Counted from the first letter of the stretch, positions 1 through 8,718 are shown. The stretch is 34,825 nucleotides of DNA from Sphingobacteriaceae bacterium (GCA_023251725.1 JAHEYG010000028.1:1-34825); one strand, 5' to 3'. Notes: a model not told the origin generated them from the letters alone. A program made the numbers and translations.

Positions 1-197
1 TAACTGATAACTCGGCCGCAAATCTTAGTTTGTTCGATGATAAAGGGAAGGTCATAAAACAAATTGTAAATAACGAACAATTGCCGTCGGGGAAACATTT
101 AATAGAAATTGAAACGCAAACTTTAAAACCCGGAATTTATTGGTGCAAATTACGAACTGCTAATTATACTGAGAGTAAGAAACTAGTTGTAGAATGA
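1..197 (+). CDS. C-terminal fragment of a T9SS-sorted secreted protein (5' end outside window)
   Basis: Frame beginning at base 3 is open from the window edge to TGA at 195-197 (64 residues). It reads as the last strands of a type IX secretion sorting domain: a short beta-strand stretch with FDDKGKVIKQ, then the usual LKPGIYWCKLRTANY segment and the terminal KKLVVE. This family end-motif (GxYxxx...KxLVV) directs proteins through the outer membrane by T9SS. The secreted cargo itself lies upstream of the window, so its function cannot be stated. No terminator hairpin is obvious before the next promoter at 221. Confidence 0.75.
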   Translation, partial: TDNSAANLSLFDDKGKVIKQIVNNEQLPSGKHLIEIETQTLKPGIYWCKLRTANYTESKKLVVE

Positions 198-220
198 AAT
201 AATTTCATTTAAAAATAATA

Positions 221-251
221 TTTGGTTATTTACAAATAAAAACTATCTTTA
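221..251 (+). promoter_or_regulatory. Bacteroidota-type promoter for the HNH-like gene
   Basis: TTTG at 221-224, a 19-nt spacer, then TATCTTTA at 244-251, one base off the TAnnTTTG -7 consensus. The start codon follows at 294, leaving a leader of about 35 nt. Position and spacing support it; it is inferred from consensus only. Confidence 0.45.
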
Positions 252-293
252 CAACCAATCTATAAACCGTTATAAATATATAAAATAAACATT

Positions 294-869
294 ATGGCAA
301 CATTTAGAAATGAAAAGTGGAAAGAATTTAAACCGGGTAAGCATTTAAAATTCAGATACGCTATTTCAAACTACGGGCGTTTAAAAAGCTTCGTAAATAA
401 AATAAGCGAAGGCACAAATCTAAAAGGCAGTTCGCTAGAAGGTTATAAAATGCTACGTCATAAAGTTTTTAAGAAAAATAAGGTAGTAAACAAACATGTT
501 TTCCTTCACAAAGTTGTTGCCACAAAATTTATTCCAAACCGTTCGGCAAATAAAACTTTCGTAATACATTTAGATTATAACAATGAAAATAACAGAGTTA
601 ACAATTTACAGTGGGCAACTTATGAAGAAATGATTGAACATCGCAAGCACAGCCCGAGAGTAATATTGGCTAATAAAAAATTAGCAAAGTTTAATCGTGA
701 GCGCGACGGACACAAACTAAGTGCCACTGACGTAAAACAAATTAAAAGAAAAATAAAAAGTCCGAATCGAAAAATAAGCCTAAAGAAAATTGCAAAAGAA
801 TTTAAAATAAGCGAAATGCAATTGTACAGAATTAAATCGGGCGAAAACTGGGGGCATGTTAAAATCTAG
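294..869 (+). CDS. NUMOD4/HNH homing-endonuclease-like DNA-binding protein
   Basis: A 191-residue protein with the modular layout of HNH_3-type homing endonucleases. Residues about 9-35 resemble NUMOD4 (the ISNYGRLKS core). Residues 70-118 resemble the HNH core, with H72 (LHKVVATKF), H92 (IHLDY), the N99-N100 pair, N104 and W107 (NNLQW). Residues 140-190 form a helix-turn-helix of the type that ends these proteins (LKKIAKEFKIS...IKSGENW). The residue before the putative catalytic His, normally Asn or Asp and a metal ligand, is Ile91, and the usual DG after it is DY, so nuclease activity may be reduced or lost. It stands alone between a T9SS gene and an efflux operon, with no intron or intein context visible. 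It may be a selfish element or a domesticated DNA-binding protein. Confidence 0.75.
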   Translation: MATFRNEKWKEFKPGKHLKFRYAISNYGRLKSFVNKISEGTNLKGSSLEGYKMLRHKVFKKNKVVNKHVFLHKVVATKFIPNRSANKTFVIHLDYNNENNRVNNLQWATYEEMIEHRKHSPRVILANKKLAKFNRERDGHKLSATDVKQIKRKIKSPNRKISLKKIAKEFKISEMQLYRIKSGENWGHVKI

Positions 870-876
870 AGCCACT

Positions 877-920
877 AACCTGCCTGCCGTCGCGCAAGCT
901 AATGCAACGGCAGGCAGGTT
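877..920. repeat. Perfect 14-bp inverted repeat (stem-loop)
   Basis: Arms AACCTGCCTGCCGT (877-890) and ACGGCAGGCAGGTT (907-920) match perfectly around a 16-nt loop. It is GC-rich compared with its surroundings and lies between the convergent HNH-like gene and RND pump gene. It has no U-run, so it is either an atypical bidirectional terminator or a small dispersed palindromic element. Confidence 0.7.
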
Positions 921-930
921 AAACGAATGC

Positions 931-993
931 ACACTAATCTGTGTTTGTTATTTGCGCGTTTAGATTAGTGAAAATTAGTGTAATCCGTGGCTA
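931..993. repeat. AATCCGTGGC-type intergenic repeat with inverted arms
   Basis: CACTAATCT (932-940) pairs with AGATTAGTG (962-970), and ACACTAAT (931-938) pairs alternatively with ATTAGTGT (974-981). The element runs into the TAG stop codon of the RND gene at 991-993. The phrase TTAGTGTAATCCGTGGC resembles a sequence that recurs between genes in many Bacteroidota genomes; that statement is from memory, not from a search. Confidence 0.5.
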
Positions 994-3900
994 GTAGTCT
1001 ACATTACCGTAATCTAATTTTATTCTTCGTATCCACATTAACAAACGTGTAACCGCAATAAAAAACGGAACGTACATTAACGATTGAGGCAAATCAAAGT
1101 GTTCTAAAATAATTTTTGCTTTGCGTTTTAAGCGTTCCGAAATTAAATACATCGCGGGCACTAAAATTAATGTTATCACCGTTGCAAATCCTAAACCAAA
1201 AATCATGGTCCAGCTTAATGGTCCCCAGAACACAACACTATCGCCGCCAAAATAAATATGCGGGTTAAATTCGCTCAGTAATTTTTCGAAATCAATATTT
1301 AATCCCACCGCTAAAGGAATCAATCCTAAAATTGCAGCGATGGCAGTAAGTAATACAGGTGTCATCCGCGTTCTCCCCGCTTCAATAGTTGCGTCCCACA
1401 AACTCATGCCGCGTTTGTGACGGAGTTCTTCTGCAAATTCAATTAATAAAATTCCGTTACGCACTACAATTCCCGCCAATGCAACAATTCCAATTCCCGT
1501 CATTACAATACTCATGTGCATTTTAAAAATTGCTGTTCCTAATAACACACCAATTACGCTCAATAAAATTTCCGATAAAATAATTACCGGTTTACCAATT
1601 GAATTAAATTGTAAAACCAAAATTAATAAAATCATCAAAATAGAAGTTAATAAGGCGCGCCCTAAAAATGCTCCGGTTTCGGCTTGTTCTTCCTGTTGTC
1701 CCGTAAATTTTACTTCTACACTTTCATCAGCTTTAAATCCGGCAGCTACTTTCTGAACATCGGCAACTACATTATTGGCATTAAATCCTTCCATTACATC
1801 CGACGATAAAGTAATTACGCGTTTATTTTGTTTGCGTTTTATTCCGCCATAAGTATTTTCGTAACGTATATCGCAAAACGCCGCTAAGGGAACACTGCGT
1901 AGTTGTCCGCCCATATTCATATCACGAAAAGTTATTTTTAAATTTTTTATTGTTTCAACATTGGTTCGCTGATCGTATTTAAAACGCAATTGAATTGGAT
2001 ATTCATCTTTATCATCACGGAATTTACTCGGGTTATCAATTCCAAAAACAGCTTTACGAATTTCCATGGCGGCTTGTGCACTCGAAATTCCTTCGCGGTT
2101 AGCGCGCTCGCGATTAACATCAAAAACAATTTCGGGTTTGGTATCCACAAAATCTGTTTTTAATTCAACAACTCCGGGCACATTTGCCTCTACCAAAAAG
2201 CGTTTCAATACTTTTGCATTGCGAACAATGTCGTCAAATTTATCGCCGCGTATTTCAATATTAATTGCTTTACCAACGGGCGGACCGGCCTGTTCTTTAT
2301 TTGCATTAATATCAGCTCCGGGAATATTCCATTTCATGCTTTGTAATATTTTCAAATATTTCATGGTGCTTTCGCCATTTCGAGCAGCGAACTCAACAAA
2401 GTTCACCGAAATTTTTCCGCGATTCTGATAAGAATTTTGATCTTCGTCTTGCGGATCGGTAACACCAATTGTAACGTTGGTAATGATGGAAGAAACAATT
2501 GGATTATCTTTTCCAATTACATCGTTTACTTTTTGCTCAACAATTTTCATGACGCCATTTGTTTTTGCGGGATCGGCGCCTTCAGCTAATTTAACGTAAA
2601 CAAAAATATTATTGGGATCGCCTTGTGGGAAAAATTCTACCGGCGGTTTTCTTATTGCCATTAAAACAATTGAAAAAATAAATAAACCTAAAGTATAAAC
2701 CAGCATTGTGCGCGGACGATGAAGTGCCCAGGTTAAAAGTTTTGAATACTTATTTTGAAATGAAGGCCATGTTTTTGTTTGAAATTTTTCGATGACTTTA
2801 TATAACCAAAGTCGGTGCAATAACATAAACAAGGCTAAGAAAATAATAAAATTACCGATGGCAGTATGACCTTTTAAAAAACAAAACGTTGCCACTAAAC
2901 CATAAACCAATAAACGTAAACGTGCTTTGCGCGTAACTTTTCCGTACTGCGAAAATTCTTCTTCGTGCGATTTCATAAAATCAACCGCAAACACCGGATT
3001 AATTATATAAGCCACAAATAACGAGGCGAGTAATGAAATAATTAATGTGACGGGAAGAAAGAACATAAATTTTCCGATAACGCCGGTCCAAAATGCTAAT
3101 GGAATAAACGGTGCAAGGGTGGTGAGCGTTCCACTTAACACAGGCGCGAAAACTTCGCCGGCAGCCATTTTAGCCGCTGTTTTTATATCGCGTTTTCCGT
3201 TTCCGAATAAGCGATGGGTGTTTTCAATAACAACAATGGCATCGTCAACAACAATACCGAGTGCTAATAAAAATGCGAACAGTACAATCATGTTCATAGT
3301 AAAACCAATACCGGGCATAAAAATAAATGCGATGAACATTGATAAAGGAACAGACATGGCAACAAACAGTGCATTGTTTACACCCATGAAAAACATTAAA
3401 ATAATTGTTACCAGAATAAATCCGATAATGATGGTGTTGATTAAATCATGCAGAGTTAATTTTGTTTTATCACTTTGATCGGCTGTTAGTTTGATATCGA
3501 TGTTGCTTGGGAATGACGTTTTCTTTAATTCTTCAATTGTTGTTTTTATTTTATCAGAAGCCGCAATTAAATTTTCGCCCGCGCGTTTTATTATGTGAAG
3601 TGTAATTACATTTTTTCCGCCTAAGCGTGCAAAACTTTCTTCTTCCTTTACGGTATCAACCACCTGCGCAAAGTTTTTTAAATACAAACGCGCACCACTT
3701 TGAGAATTAATTACTAAATTTTTTATTTCATCGATGGTTTTAAATTCATTCTTTACACTGATGGTGCGTTTCACTTCATCCATTGGTAAAGTTCCTGCAC
3801 TGATAGTAATGTTTTCAGAACCAATTGCTCGCTCCAAATCGCCCATGCTTAATTGCGTGGCCTGCATGGCGTACATATCTAAATTAATTTGAATTTCGCG

Positions 3901-4455
3901 CTCGGGTGCACCCACCATTTTTACTTCGGTAATTTCTTTCAAACCTTCAATGGCTTCTTTTAAATCATCGGCATACTCTTTTAATTTTACCAAATCAATA
4001 TCACCTGCAATATTGATAAACATAATTGGCAATTCAGAAAAAGCTAATTCTTTAATAAATGGTTGCCGACTTAAACCCACAGGCAAATCAGAACGCGATT
4101 CATCTACCTTATCTTTTACTAATTGTCGGGCACGGTCAATATTTACATCGGTATTAAATTCAACCGTAATAACCGAAACATCCTGCATCGAATTACTCGT
4201 TAATTTTTTTACACCGGCAATTGATTTTAATTTTTTTTCTAAGGGTTTGGTAATTGTATTTTCGATATTGCTTGGTGAGTTACCCGCATACACGGTAGAA
4301 ATAAAAAATTTCGGAACAATAATATCCGGAAAACTTTCTTTAGGAAGATTAATGTAGGAAGAAATTCCCCAAAGAGTGATGATAATTGTAGCAATGTAAA
4401 TTGCCGTTTTATTATTTATTGCCCAACTGCTGGGTTTAAATTCTTTGAAATCCAT
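991..4455 (-). CDS. RND-family efflux pump, inner-membrane permease (AcrB/CusA-like)
   Basis: This 1154-residue protein has the standard length and twofold layout of an RND pump. TM1 is near residues 17-35, a periplasmic porter domain covers about 40-335, TM helices run about 335-500, a second porter loop follows, and a final TM block lies at the C-terminus. The TM4 motif GIVVDDAIVVIENTHR contains the acidic pair D404-D405 that carries protons in AcrB-like pumps. The C-terminal half has the matching GIVVRNGILLIEFAEE helix. An extra segment of about 30 residues sits before the last helix. It is the last gene of a TetR-TolC-MFP-RND operon, 72 bp after the adaptor gene. It should use proton motive force to drive drugs, metals or other toxic compounds through the adaptor and channel encoded upstream; substrate unknown. 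Confidence 0.93.
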   Translation of the reverse strand: MDFKEFKPSSWAINNKTAIYIATIIITLWGISSYINLPKESFPDIIVPKFFISTVYAGNSPSNIENTITKPLEKKLKSIAGVKKLTSNSMQDVSVITVEFNTDVNIDRARQLVKDKVDESRSDLPVGLSRQPFIKELAFSELPIMFINIAGDIDLVKLKEYADDLKEAIEGLKEITEVKMVGAPEREIQINLDMYAMQATQLSMGDLERAIGSENITISAGTLPMDEVKRTISVKNEFKTIDEIKNLVINSQSGARLYLKNFAQVVDTVKEEESFARLGGKNVITLHIIKRAGENLIAASDKIKTTIEELKKTSFPSNIDIKLTADQSDKTKLTLHDLINTIIIGFILVTIILMFFMGVNNALFVAMSVPLSMFIAFIFMPGIGFTMNMIVLFAFLLALGIVVDDAIVVIENTHRLFGNGKRDIKTAAKMAAGEVFAPVLSGTLTTLAPFIPLAFWTGVIGKFMFFLPVTLIISLLASLFVAYIINPVFAVDFMKSHEEEFSQYGKVTRKARLRLLVYGLVATFCFLKGHTAIGNFIIFLALFMLLHRLWLYKVIEKFQTKTWPSFQNKYSKLLTWALHRPRTMLVYTLGLFIFSIVLMAIRKPPVEFFPQGDPNNIFVYVKLAEGADPAKTNGVMKIVEQKVNDVIGKDNPIVSSIITNVTIGVTDPQDEDQNSYQNRGKISVNFVEFAARNGESTMKYLKILQSMKWNIPGADINANKEQAGPPVGKAINIEIRGDKFDDIVRNAKVLKRFLVEANVPGVVELKTDFVDTKPEIVFDVNRERANREGISSAQAAMEIRKAVFGIDNPSKFRDDKDEYPIQLRFKYDQRTNVETIKNLKITFRDMNMGGQLRSVPLAAFCDIRYENTYGGIKRKQNKRVITLSSDVMEGFNANNVVADVQKVAAGFKADESVEVKFTGQQEEQAETGAFLGRALLTSILMILLILVLQFNSIGKPVIILSEILLSVIGVLLGTAIFKMHMSIVMTGIGIVALAGIVVRNGILLIEFAEELRHKRGMSLWDATIEAGRTRMTPVLLTAIAAILGLIPLAVGLNIDFEKLLSEFNPHIYFGGDSVVFWGPLSWTMIFGLGFATVITLILVPAMYLISERLKRKAKIILEHFDLPQSLMYVPFFIAVTRLLMWIRRIKLDYGNVDY

Positions 4456-4475
4456 ATCTTTTCAGTATTGAGTCT

Positions 4476-4510
4476 GCAGTTGGCAGTTGGCGGTTTTGAC
4501 TGCCCACTGC
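4476..4510. repeat. Imperfect intercistronic hairpin
   Basis: GCAGTTGGCAG (4476-4486) pairs with CTGCCCACTGC (4500-4510) with one mismatch around a 13-nt loop. It lies in the 72-bp gap between adaptor and pump genes. The surrounding text is a run of CAGTTGGCAGTTGGC-like units. It could damp read-through or stabilise the upstream message; it has no U-run typical of a full terminator. Confidence 0.45.
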
Positions 4511-4527
4511 TACTGCTTACTGTTAAA

Positions 4528-5634
4528 CTATTTTTTGTAATTAATCAAATCACCTTCGTTTAATCCATCGTATCCTGCGGTTATTAAAACATCATTCGCA
4601 ACCAGTCCGGTTAAAACCTCAACAGAGCCTTTGTATTCTCTACCTGTTACAATATTTTTCTTAGTGGCTTTACTCCCATCGGCTACCAGAACAAATTTTT
4701 GTCCCGTTAAATCTTTCTGAATATATTTTATTAAAACACTAACAACGGGTTGTGCCGATTTATAATCGTTAATGGCTAAGTTGGCAATTTGGTTGGGATG
4801 ATATTCTTTTTTGTTATCCAAAATAACTTCTACACCAAATGTTCTGTTCAATGCGCTGATAACCCTGGCTGCGTAAGAAATTTTTGCGGAAACGCTGTCG
4901 TTCATATCCGTAAAATAAATATTTACATCGTCACCTTTATGTACAAGCGAAGCATAACTTTCGGCCAAATCGGCTTTTACTTTTAAGTTATTGAAATTTA
5001 TTACGCGGATAGAAGGCATGCCGGGAGCGGTTAATTGTCCGAGTTTAATATCAACCGCATCAATAGTTCCATTAATGGGAGAAATAATTTTTGTCATTCG
5101 CAATTGTTCCTGCAATGTTCCCATTTTTTTTTCCATGCTTTCCTTTTGTGTTTTCATTTGCAAAAACTGCACTTCAGTTCCTATTTTCTGATCCCATAAC
5201 GATTTTTGTTTTTCGTACATCTGATTTACTAAATCAGAATTTGTTTGTAAATCGGAAATGGCTTGTTGAATCGCACGCGCATCTGTTTCGGCTAACACCT
5301 GTCCCTGACTTACTTCATCGCCGGTTTTTACATTTATTTTTGTAATGGTACCGGGCATTTCGCTCGACAAAGAAACATTTTCATCAGCATCCACTTTCCC
5401 AACAACATTAATGTAGCTTTTAAAAATTTGAGGAACTATGTTGGCGACTTCCACTAATTTTCCGAATTCTTTTTTGCTGGTATCTAATTTAGAAATCTGA
5501 CTTTGCACATCAGCTAATTGGGTTTTTAATTCCGTTTCTTTTTTCATTAATTCATCTAAACCCGAATCGTTGCTCTTTTGAGAACAGGATACGATTATAA
5601 AAATTAGTGCGCCGTAAATAATTGTATTCTTCAT
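4528..5634 (-). CDS. Efflux periplasmic adaptor (HlyD/MFP family) lipoprotein
   Basis: A 368-residue membrane-fusion protein. The N-terminus ends in a lipobox (IFIIVSC, Cys17), so it should be anchored as a lipoprotein. A short coiled coil (about 25-55) precedes the split lipoyl-like half around residues 85-115 (GTITKINVKTGDEVSQGQVL). An alpha-hairpin at about 115-175 is followed by the second half (IISPINGTIDAVDIKLGQL) and a beta-barrel/membrane-proximal C-terminus. It bridges the RND pump to the TolC-like channel across the periplasm. It lies 17 bp after the channel gene in the same operon. Confidence 0.92.
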   Translation of the reverse strand: MKNTIIYGALIFIIVSCSQKSNDSGLDELMKKETELKTQLADVQSQISKLDTSKKEFGKLVEVANIVPQIFKSYINVVGKVDADENVSLSSEMPGTITKINVKTGDEVSQGQVLAETDARAIQQAISDLQTNSDLVNQMYEKQKSLWDQKIGTEVQFLQMKTQKESMEKKMGTLQEQLRMTKIISPINGTIDAVDIKLGQLTAPGMPSIRVINFNNLKVKADLAESYASLVHKGDDVNIYFTDMNDSVSAKISYAARVISALNRTFGVEVILDNKKEYHPNQIANLAINDYKSAQPVVSVLIKYIQKDLTGQKFVLVADGSKATKKNIVTGREYKGSVEVLTGLVANDVLITAGYDGLNEGDLINYKK

Positions 5635-5651
5635 TTTTTTACTTTTTAATT

Positions 5652-7016
5652 TTATTTAATATTTCCTAAGGCTTTGTCTAAATCTGTTTTTGCAATAATT
5701 AAATCGTAAATGGCCGTTAAGTAATTTGTTTCCGCTTCTTTAAGTGCGCTCTCAGAAATTATTAATTCTAAATTAGATCCTACTCCGGCAGCATATTTTT
5801 TGGCAGCCGTTTCTGAAATGCTTTGTGCCAATTCTTTATTTTTTTTCTGAGTCATCATCGAAGCGTAAGCATTTTTATAATTAATAGAATTAGAAGTGGT
5901 TTCAAATTCGATATATTGTTTAACGTTGTTAATAGAGTTATTTGTTTTTTGTAAACCTATTTTAGCCTGTTGTATTTTAAAATATTTTAATCCGCCATTA
6001 AAAATGGGTACGTTAAGTGTAACGCCAAACAAACCAATAGGAAACCATTTCTGAGAAAAATCGAAAATATCAAAGGTAGTTCGTTGTGCCTGTTGATTGT
6101 AAGAAGCATAAGCCGCTAAGGTTGGAAGGTATTGCAATTTGTATCTTTTAATTTCTAAATTATTTAATTTTTGTTGTGTTTGTAAAAGTGAATATTCGGG
6201 ACGCGCATCATAATTAATTTTTGTATCCGTTAAAAGATCAATATCCTGTAACTGCTCGGCTTTTATTTCGTCGGTTAATTTAATTGGAAGTTTAAGGTCG
6301 TAACCCATTTGAAATTTTAGAAAAGTTTCACTTAAGCCTATCAATCGCTGTACTTTTTCTTTTTCGGTTAGCAAATTGTTATACATTAATTCTAAACGAT
6401 CCACATCAATTTTTTCGGTAAATCCGCTGATGTTTAAAGCTTTTGTATCGTCGTATAATTTTTTTAAGCGAATAATGTTGGCTTCGAGTGTTTTAATACG
6501 TTCGCGATTAATGAGTGCCGAATAATAGGCTTTTGTAATGGTAACAATGGTTTCGATTTTTGTGCGGTTAAGATTTTTTTCGGATAATGTTTTAAATTCT
6601 TTCGATGCTTTTAATCCAATTATATAATCGCTGCTAAAAATAAGTTGCGACACCGAACCGCCGGCTAAAGCCTGAAACTGCGTTCCGAATTTTACGGGAA
6701 TAAAAGTTCCGGCAGGTGCGCCAAAAAATTGTCCTGGTAACAAGGACGTAGGAATCTCAAAATAATCTTTTACATCGGCGCTGGCATTAATTTGCGGTAA
6801 ACCCGCCGAAAGCACTTCCCTATTTTTGTAAACGGCCATTTTAATGTCTAAATCGGCATTTAAATACGTAGCATTATGCTTTAAAGCGAAATCGATGGCA
6901 CTTTGCAACGAAAAATCGGTGCTTTGCTGTGCTTGTTGCGACACCGTTATAAATGGAATTATCATCCACGTAAGTGAAATCATAATTTTTATTTTATTGA
7001 AATATTTTTTACGCAT
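5652..7016 (-). CDS. TolC-like outer-membrane efflux protein
   Basis: A 454-residue outer-membrane factor. A signal peptide covers about the first 26 residues and is followed by the OEP motif LQSAIDFALKHNATY. Two repeats of long alpha-helical and beta-barrel segments follow, with the typical VSQLIFSSDYIIGLKAS and VTLNVPIFNGGLKYF strands. It forms the exit duct of the tripartite pump. The start is ATG at 7014-7016, 1 bp after the TetR stop codon, which suggests translational coupling. Downstream it is followed closely by the adaptor gene. Confidence 0.92.
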   Translation of the reverse strand: MRKKYFNKIKIMISLTWMIIPFITVSQQAQQSTDFSLQSAIDFALKHNATYLNADLDIKMAVYKNREVLSAGLPQINASADVKDYFEIPTSLLPGQFFGAPAGTFIPVKFGTQFQALAGGSVSQLIFSSDYIIGLKASKEFKTLSEKNLNRTKIETIVTITKAYYSALINRERIKTLEANIIRLKKLYDDTKALNISGFTEKIDVDRLELMYNNLLTEKEKVQRLIGLSETFLKFQMGYDLKLPIKLTDEIKAEQLQDIDLLTDTKINYDARPEYSLLQTQQKLNNLEIKRYKLQYLPTLAAYASYNQQAQRTTFDIFDFSQKWFPIGLFGVTLNVPIFNGGLKYFKIQQAKIGLQKTNNSINNVKQYIEFETTSNSINYKNAYASMMTQKKNKELAQSISETAAKKYAAGVGSNLELIISESALKEAETNYLTAIYDLIIAKTDLDKALGNIK

Positions 7017-7017
7017 A

Positions 7018-7632
7018 CTATTCTTCTTCCTGAATTTGTTTGTATTTATTAATGAGTTTATGTCCTTTTAAAGTGCAAATACCATATAAAAAATGTTCGG
7101 TCATGGCTAACTGCACATCAATAATGGTAAACTTATCGGTGGGAAATACATGCGAATTAAAACCCAATTCAATTTCCTCCATTCTTAAGCGCGATAATAT
7201 TGGTGTGCTGATTTCTTTTCTTACATAACCTTGTTCTTGTCCGCGTTTCATGCAATCCTCCACCATTTTACGCACAAAATTTTCTTTGAACAAAAGAAAT
7301 TTTTTCCACACTTCCGGATAAAATTTTTGCAACTCATAAAAAAGAACCGGATTAATTTTTCCGATTCTATCGGCCATACATTTCATCACCGCAAAAAATT
7401 CTTCAATAACGTTGGCAGAATTAATATGAACCTCAGAAAACTGAATCTCATCTTCTTTTATTTTTTCGGTCATTAAAGTGTTAATGATTTCGTCTTTTTC
7501 CTTAAAATACTGGTAAATGGTTTTTTTGCTCATCGATAAATTTTTGGCAATATCATCCATGGTAATGGATTTGATGCCATATTTAAAAAACAAGTCTTGC
7601 GCCCCTAACAATATTTTTTCTGAAACTTCCAT
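7018..7632 (-). CDS. TetR/AcrR-family regulator of the efflux operon
   Basis: About 204 residues from the ATG at 7630-7632. A TTG five codons upstream is also in frame, but it overlaps the -7 box, so the ATG is chosen. The N-terminal helix-turn-helix is clear (GIKSITMDDIAKNL, then SMSKKTIYQYFKEKDEI), followed by an all-helical ligand/dimer domain. As first gene of the efflux operon it is probably an autorepressor released by a pump substrate. Two palindromes in its promoter (7669-7688) are candidate operators. Confidence 0.9.
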   Translation of the reverse strand: MEVSEKILLGAQDLFFKYGIKSITMDDIAKNLSMSKKTIYQYFKEKDEIINTLMTEKIKEDEIQFSEVHINSANVIEEFFAVMKCMADRIGKINPVLFYELQKFYPEVWKKFLLFKENFVRKMVEDCMKRGQEQGYVRKEISTPILSRLRMEEIELGFNSHVFPTDKFTIIDVQLAMTEHFLYGICTLKGHKLINKYKQIQEEE

Positions 7633-7644
7633 TTTAAAACGCGA

Positions 7645-7675
7645 CAAAACTAAGGAAACTATTTTTGTCTTGCAA
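7645..7675 (-). promoter_or_regulatory. Promoter of the TetR-efflux operon
   Basis: On the minus strand, TTG at 7675-7673, a 20-nt spacer and TAGTTTTG at 7652-7645, a perfect TAnnTTTG. The regulator ATG lies 12 nt further on, so the mRNA leader would be very short. Confidence 0.55.
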
Positions 7676-7688
7676 GTTTCTTTGCAAA
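7669..7688. promoter_or_regulatory. Candidate TetR operator: two 8-bp palindromes 12 bp apart
   Basis: CTTGCAAG (7669-7676) and TTTGCAAA (7681-7688) are both perfect palindromes with a TTGCAA core, centre to centre 12 bp. The first covers the -33 TTG of the operon promoter, a suitable place for repression. The spot is also upstream of the divergent peptidase gene (7719). Inference from position and symmetry only. Confidence 0.4.
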
Positions 7689-7718
7689 ATTATTTTTTCG
7701 GATATTAGCGGTCTGTAA

Positions 7719-8591
7719 ATGTCTGAATCTAAGAATAGCCGCTGGAAAAATTTTACCGATCAGTTAAAAGACCGGTACCGTTTGGTAATACTTAACGATA
7801 CCACTTTTGGCGAAAAATTCTCATTCCGTTTATCGGCTTTGGGTGTAATTATTGCCATTGGTGTAGTGACTATAATTATGACCACTTTGGTAATAAGTAT
7901 GGTTGCGTTTACATCTTTGCGCGAATACATACCCGGTTACGGAAATATTTCGGAACGACGGCAATTATTGGAATTGGGAATAAAAGCCGACTCGCTTGAA
8001 CAAACTTTATCGTCGCGCGACTGGTACATGAATAATTTAGTAAATGTTTTTAAGGATAGTGTAGAAGGAAAAACTGCTAGGCCAATAAAAGATACCAGCG
8101 GAAAATACCAGAAAGCAGATATTAAACCCAGCGAAACCGATTTACAATTCAGAAAAGAAGTGGAGAATGAACCTGCCGATATAAAATTTGCCGGAGACGG
8201 TGCCAAAAAAAATCCGCTTGCTAATTATTTATTTTTTAGTCCCGTTAAAGGTATTGTTACGAGCTCGTTTAATTCCGGTGAAGAGCATTATGGTGTAGAT
8301 ATAGTAGCTAAAAAAGATGCTTTCATAAAATGTACTCTCGACGGAACCGTTATATATTCGGGATTCACTTCCGGTGATGGTTATATTATGCAAGTGCAGC
8401 ACGATAATAATTTAATGAGTATTTATAAGCATAACTCGAGTCTCCTTAAAAAAACAGGCGATAAAGTAAAATCGGGCGAACCCATTTCTATTATAGGAAA
8501 TACAGGTGAAACCAGTACAGGTCCGCATTTGCACTTTGAATTATGGCATAACGGTTTGCCTATTAATCCTGAAGAATTTATTTCGTTTTAA
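7719..8591 (+). CDS. M23-family (LytM-like) peptidoglycan endopeptidase, membrane-anchored
   Basis: A 290-residue protein with a cytoplasmic N-terminus of about 38 residues, one membrane helix (about 39-64), a short coiled linker (80-115), and a C-terminal LytM domain (about 170-290). The zinc site is complete: H190 and D194 in HYGVD, and H272 in GPHLHFE, with H238 (YKH) and H270 as the other active-site histidines. It is therefore probably an active D,D-endopeptidase rather than a degenerate EnvC-type activator. It likely cuts peptide cross-links in the cell wall. It is divergent from the TetR operon and convergent with the thioesterase gene. Confidence 0.9.
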   Translation: MSESKNSRWKNFTDQLKDRYRLVILNDTTFGEKFSFRLSALGVIIAIGVVTIIMTTLVISMVAFTSLREYIPGYGNISERRQLLELGIKADSLEQTLSSRDWYMNNLVNVFKDSVEGKTARPIKDTSGKYQKADIKPSETDLQFRKEVENEPADIKFAGDGAKKNPLANYLFFSPVKGIVTSSFNSGEEHYGVDIVAKKDAFIKCTLDGTVIYSGFTSGDGYIMQVQHDNNLMSIYKHNSSLLKKTGDKVKSGEPISIIGNTGETSTGPHLHFELWHNGLPINPEEFISF

Positions 8592-8601
8592 TTGGAGAAA
8601 T

Positions 8602-8713
8602 GGTTATTCGTTATTTGGTTATACGGTTATGAGGTTATGAGGTTATAAGGTTATAAAATAACGGATTATAAATAACAGATAACCGATAACCGATAACGTT
8701 ATAACGGATAACC
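8602..8713. repeat. GGTTAT-repeat hairpin between convergent genes
   Basis: The left half (about 8602-8653) is a run of roughly seven GGTTAT/CGTTAT units in near-tandem 7-8 bp steps. The right half (about 8657-8713) is a run of ATAACC/ATAACG units, the reverse complement. The whole can fold into a long, slippery hairpin. It lies between the convergent peptidase and thioesterase stops, so it could serve as a bidirectional terminator. Confidence 0.6.
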
Positions 8714-8718
8714 TTTAA

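Noticed and set aside
1514-4357. Several long plus-strand open frames across the RND gene
   Set aside because: They are antisense shadows of a well-supported conserved gene and show no protein-family features.
7633-7647. TetR start at TTG 7645-7647
   Set aside because: The codon overlaps the perfect TAGTTTTG box, and an ATG five codons later begins the normal TetR N-terminus.
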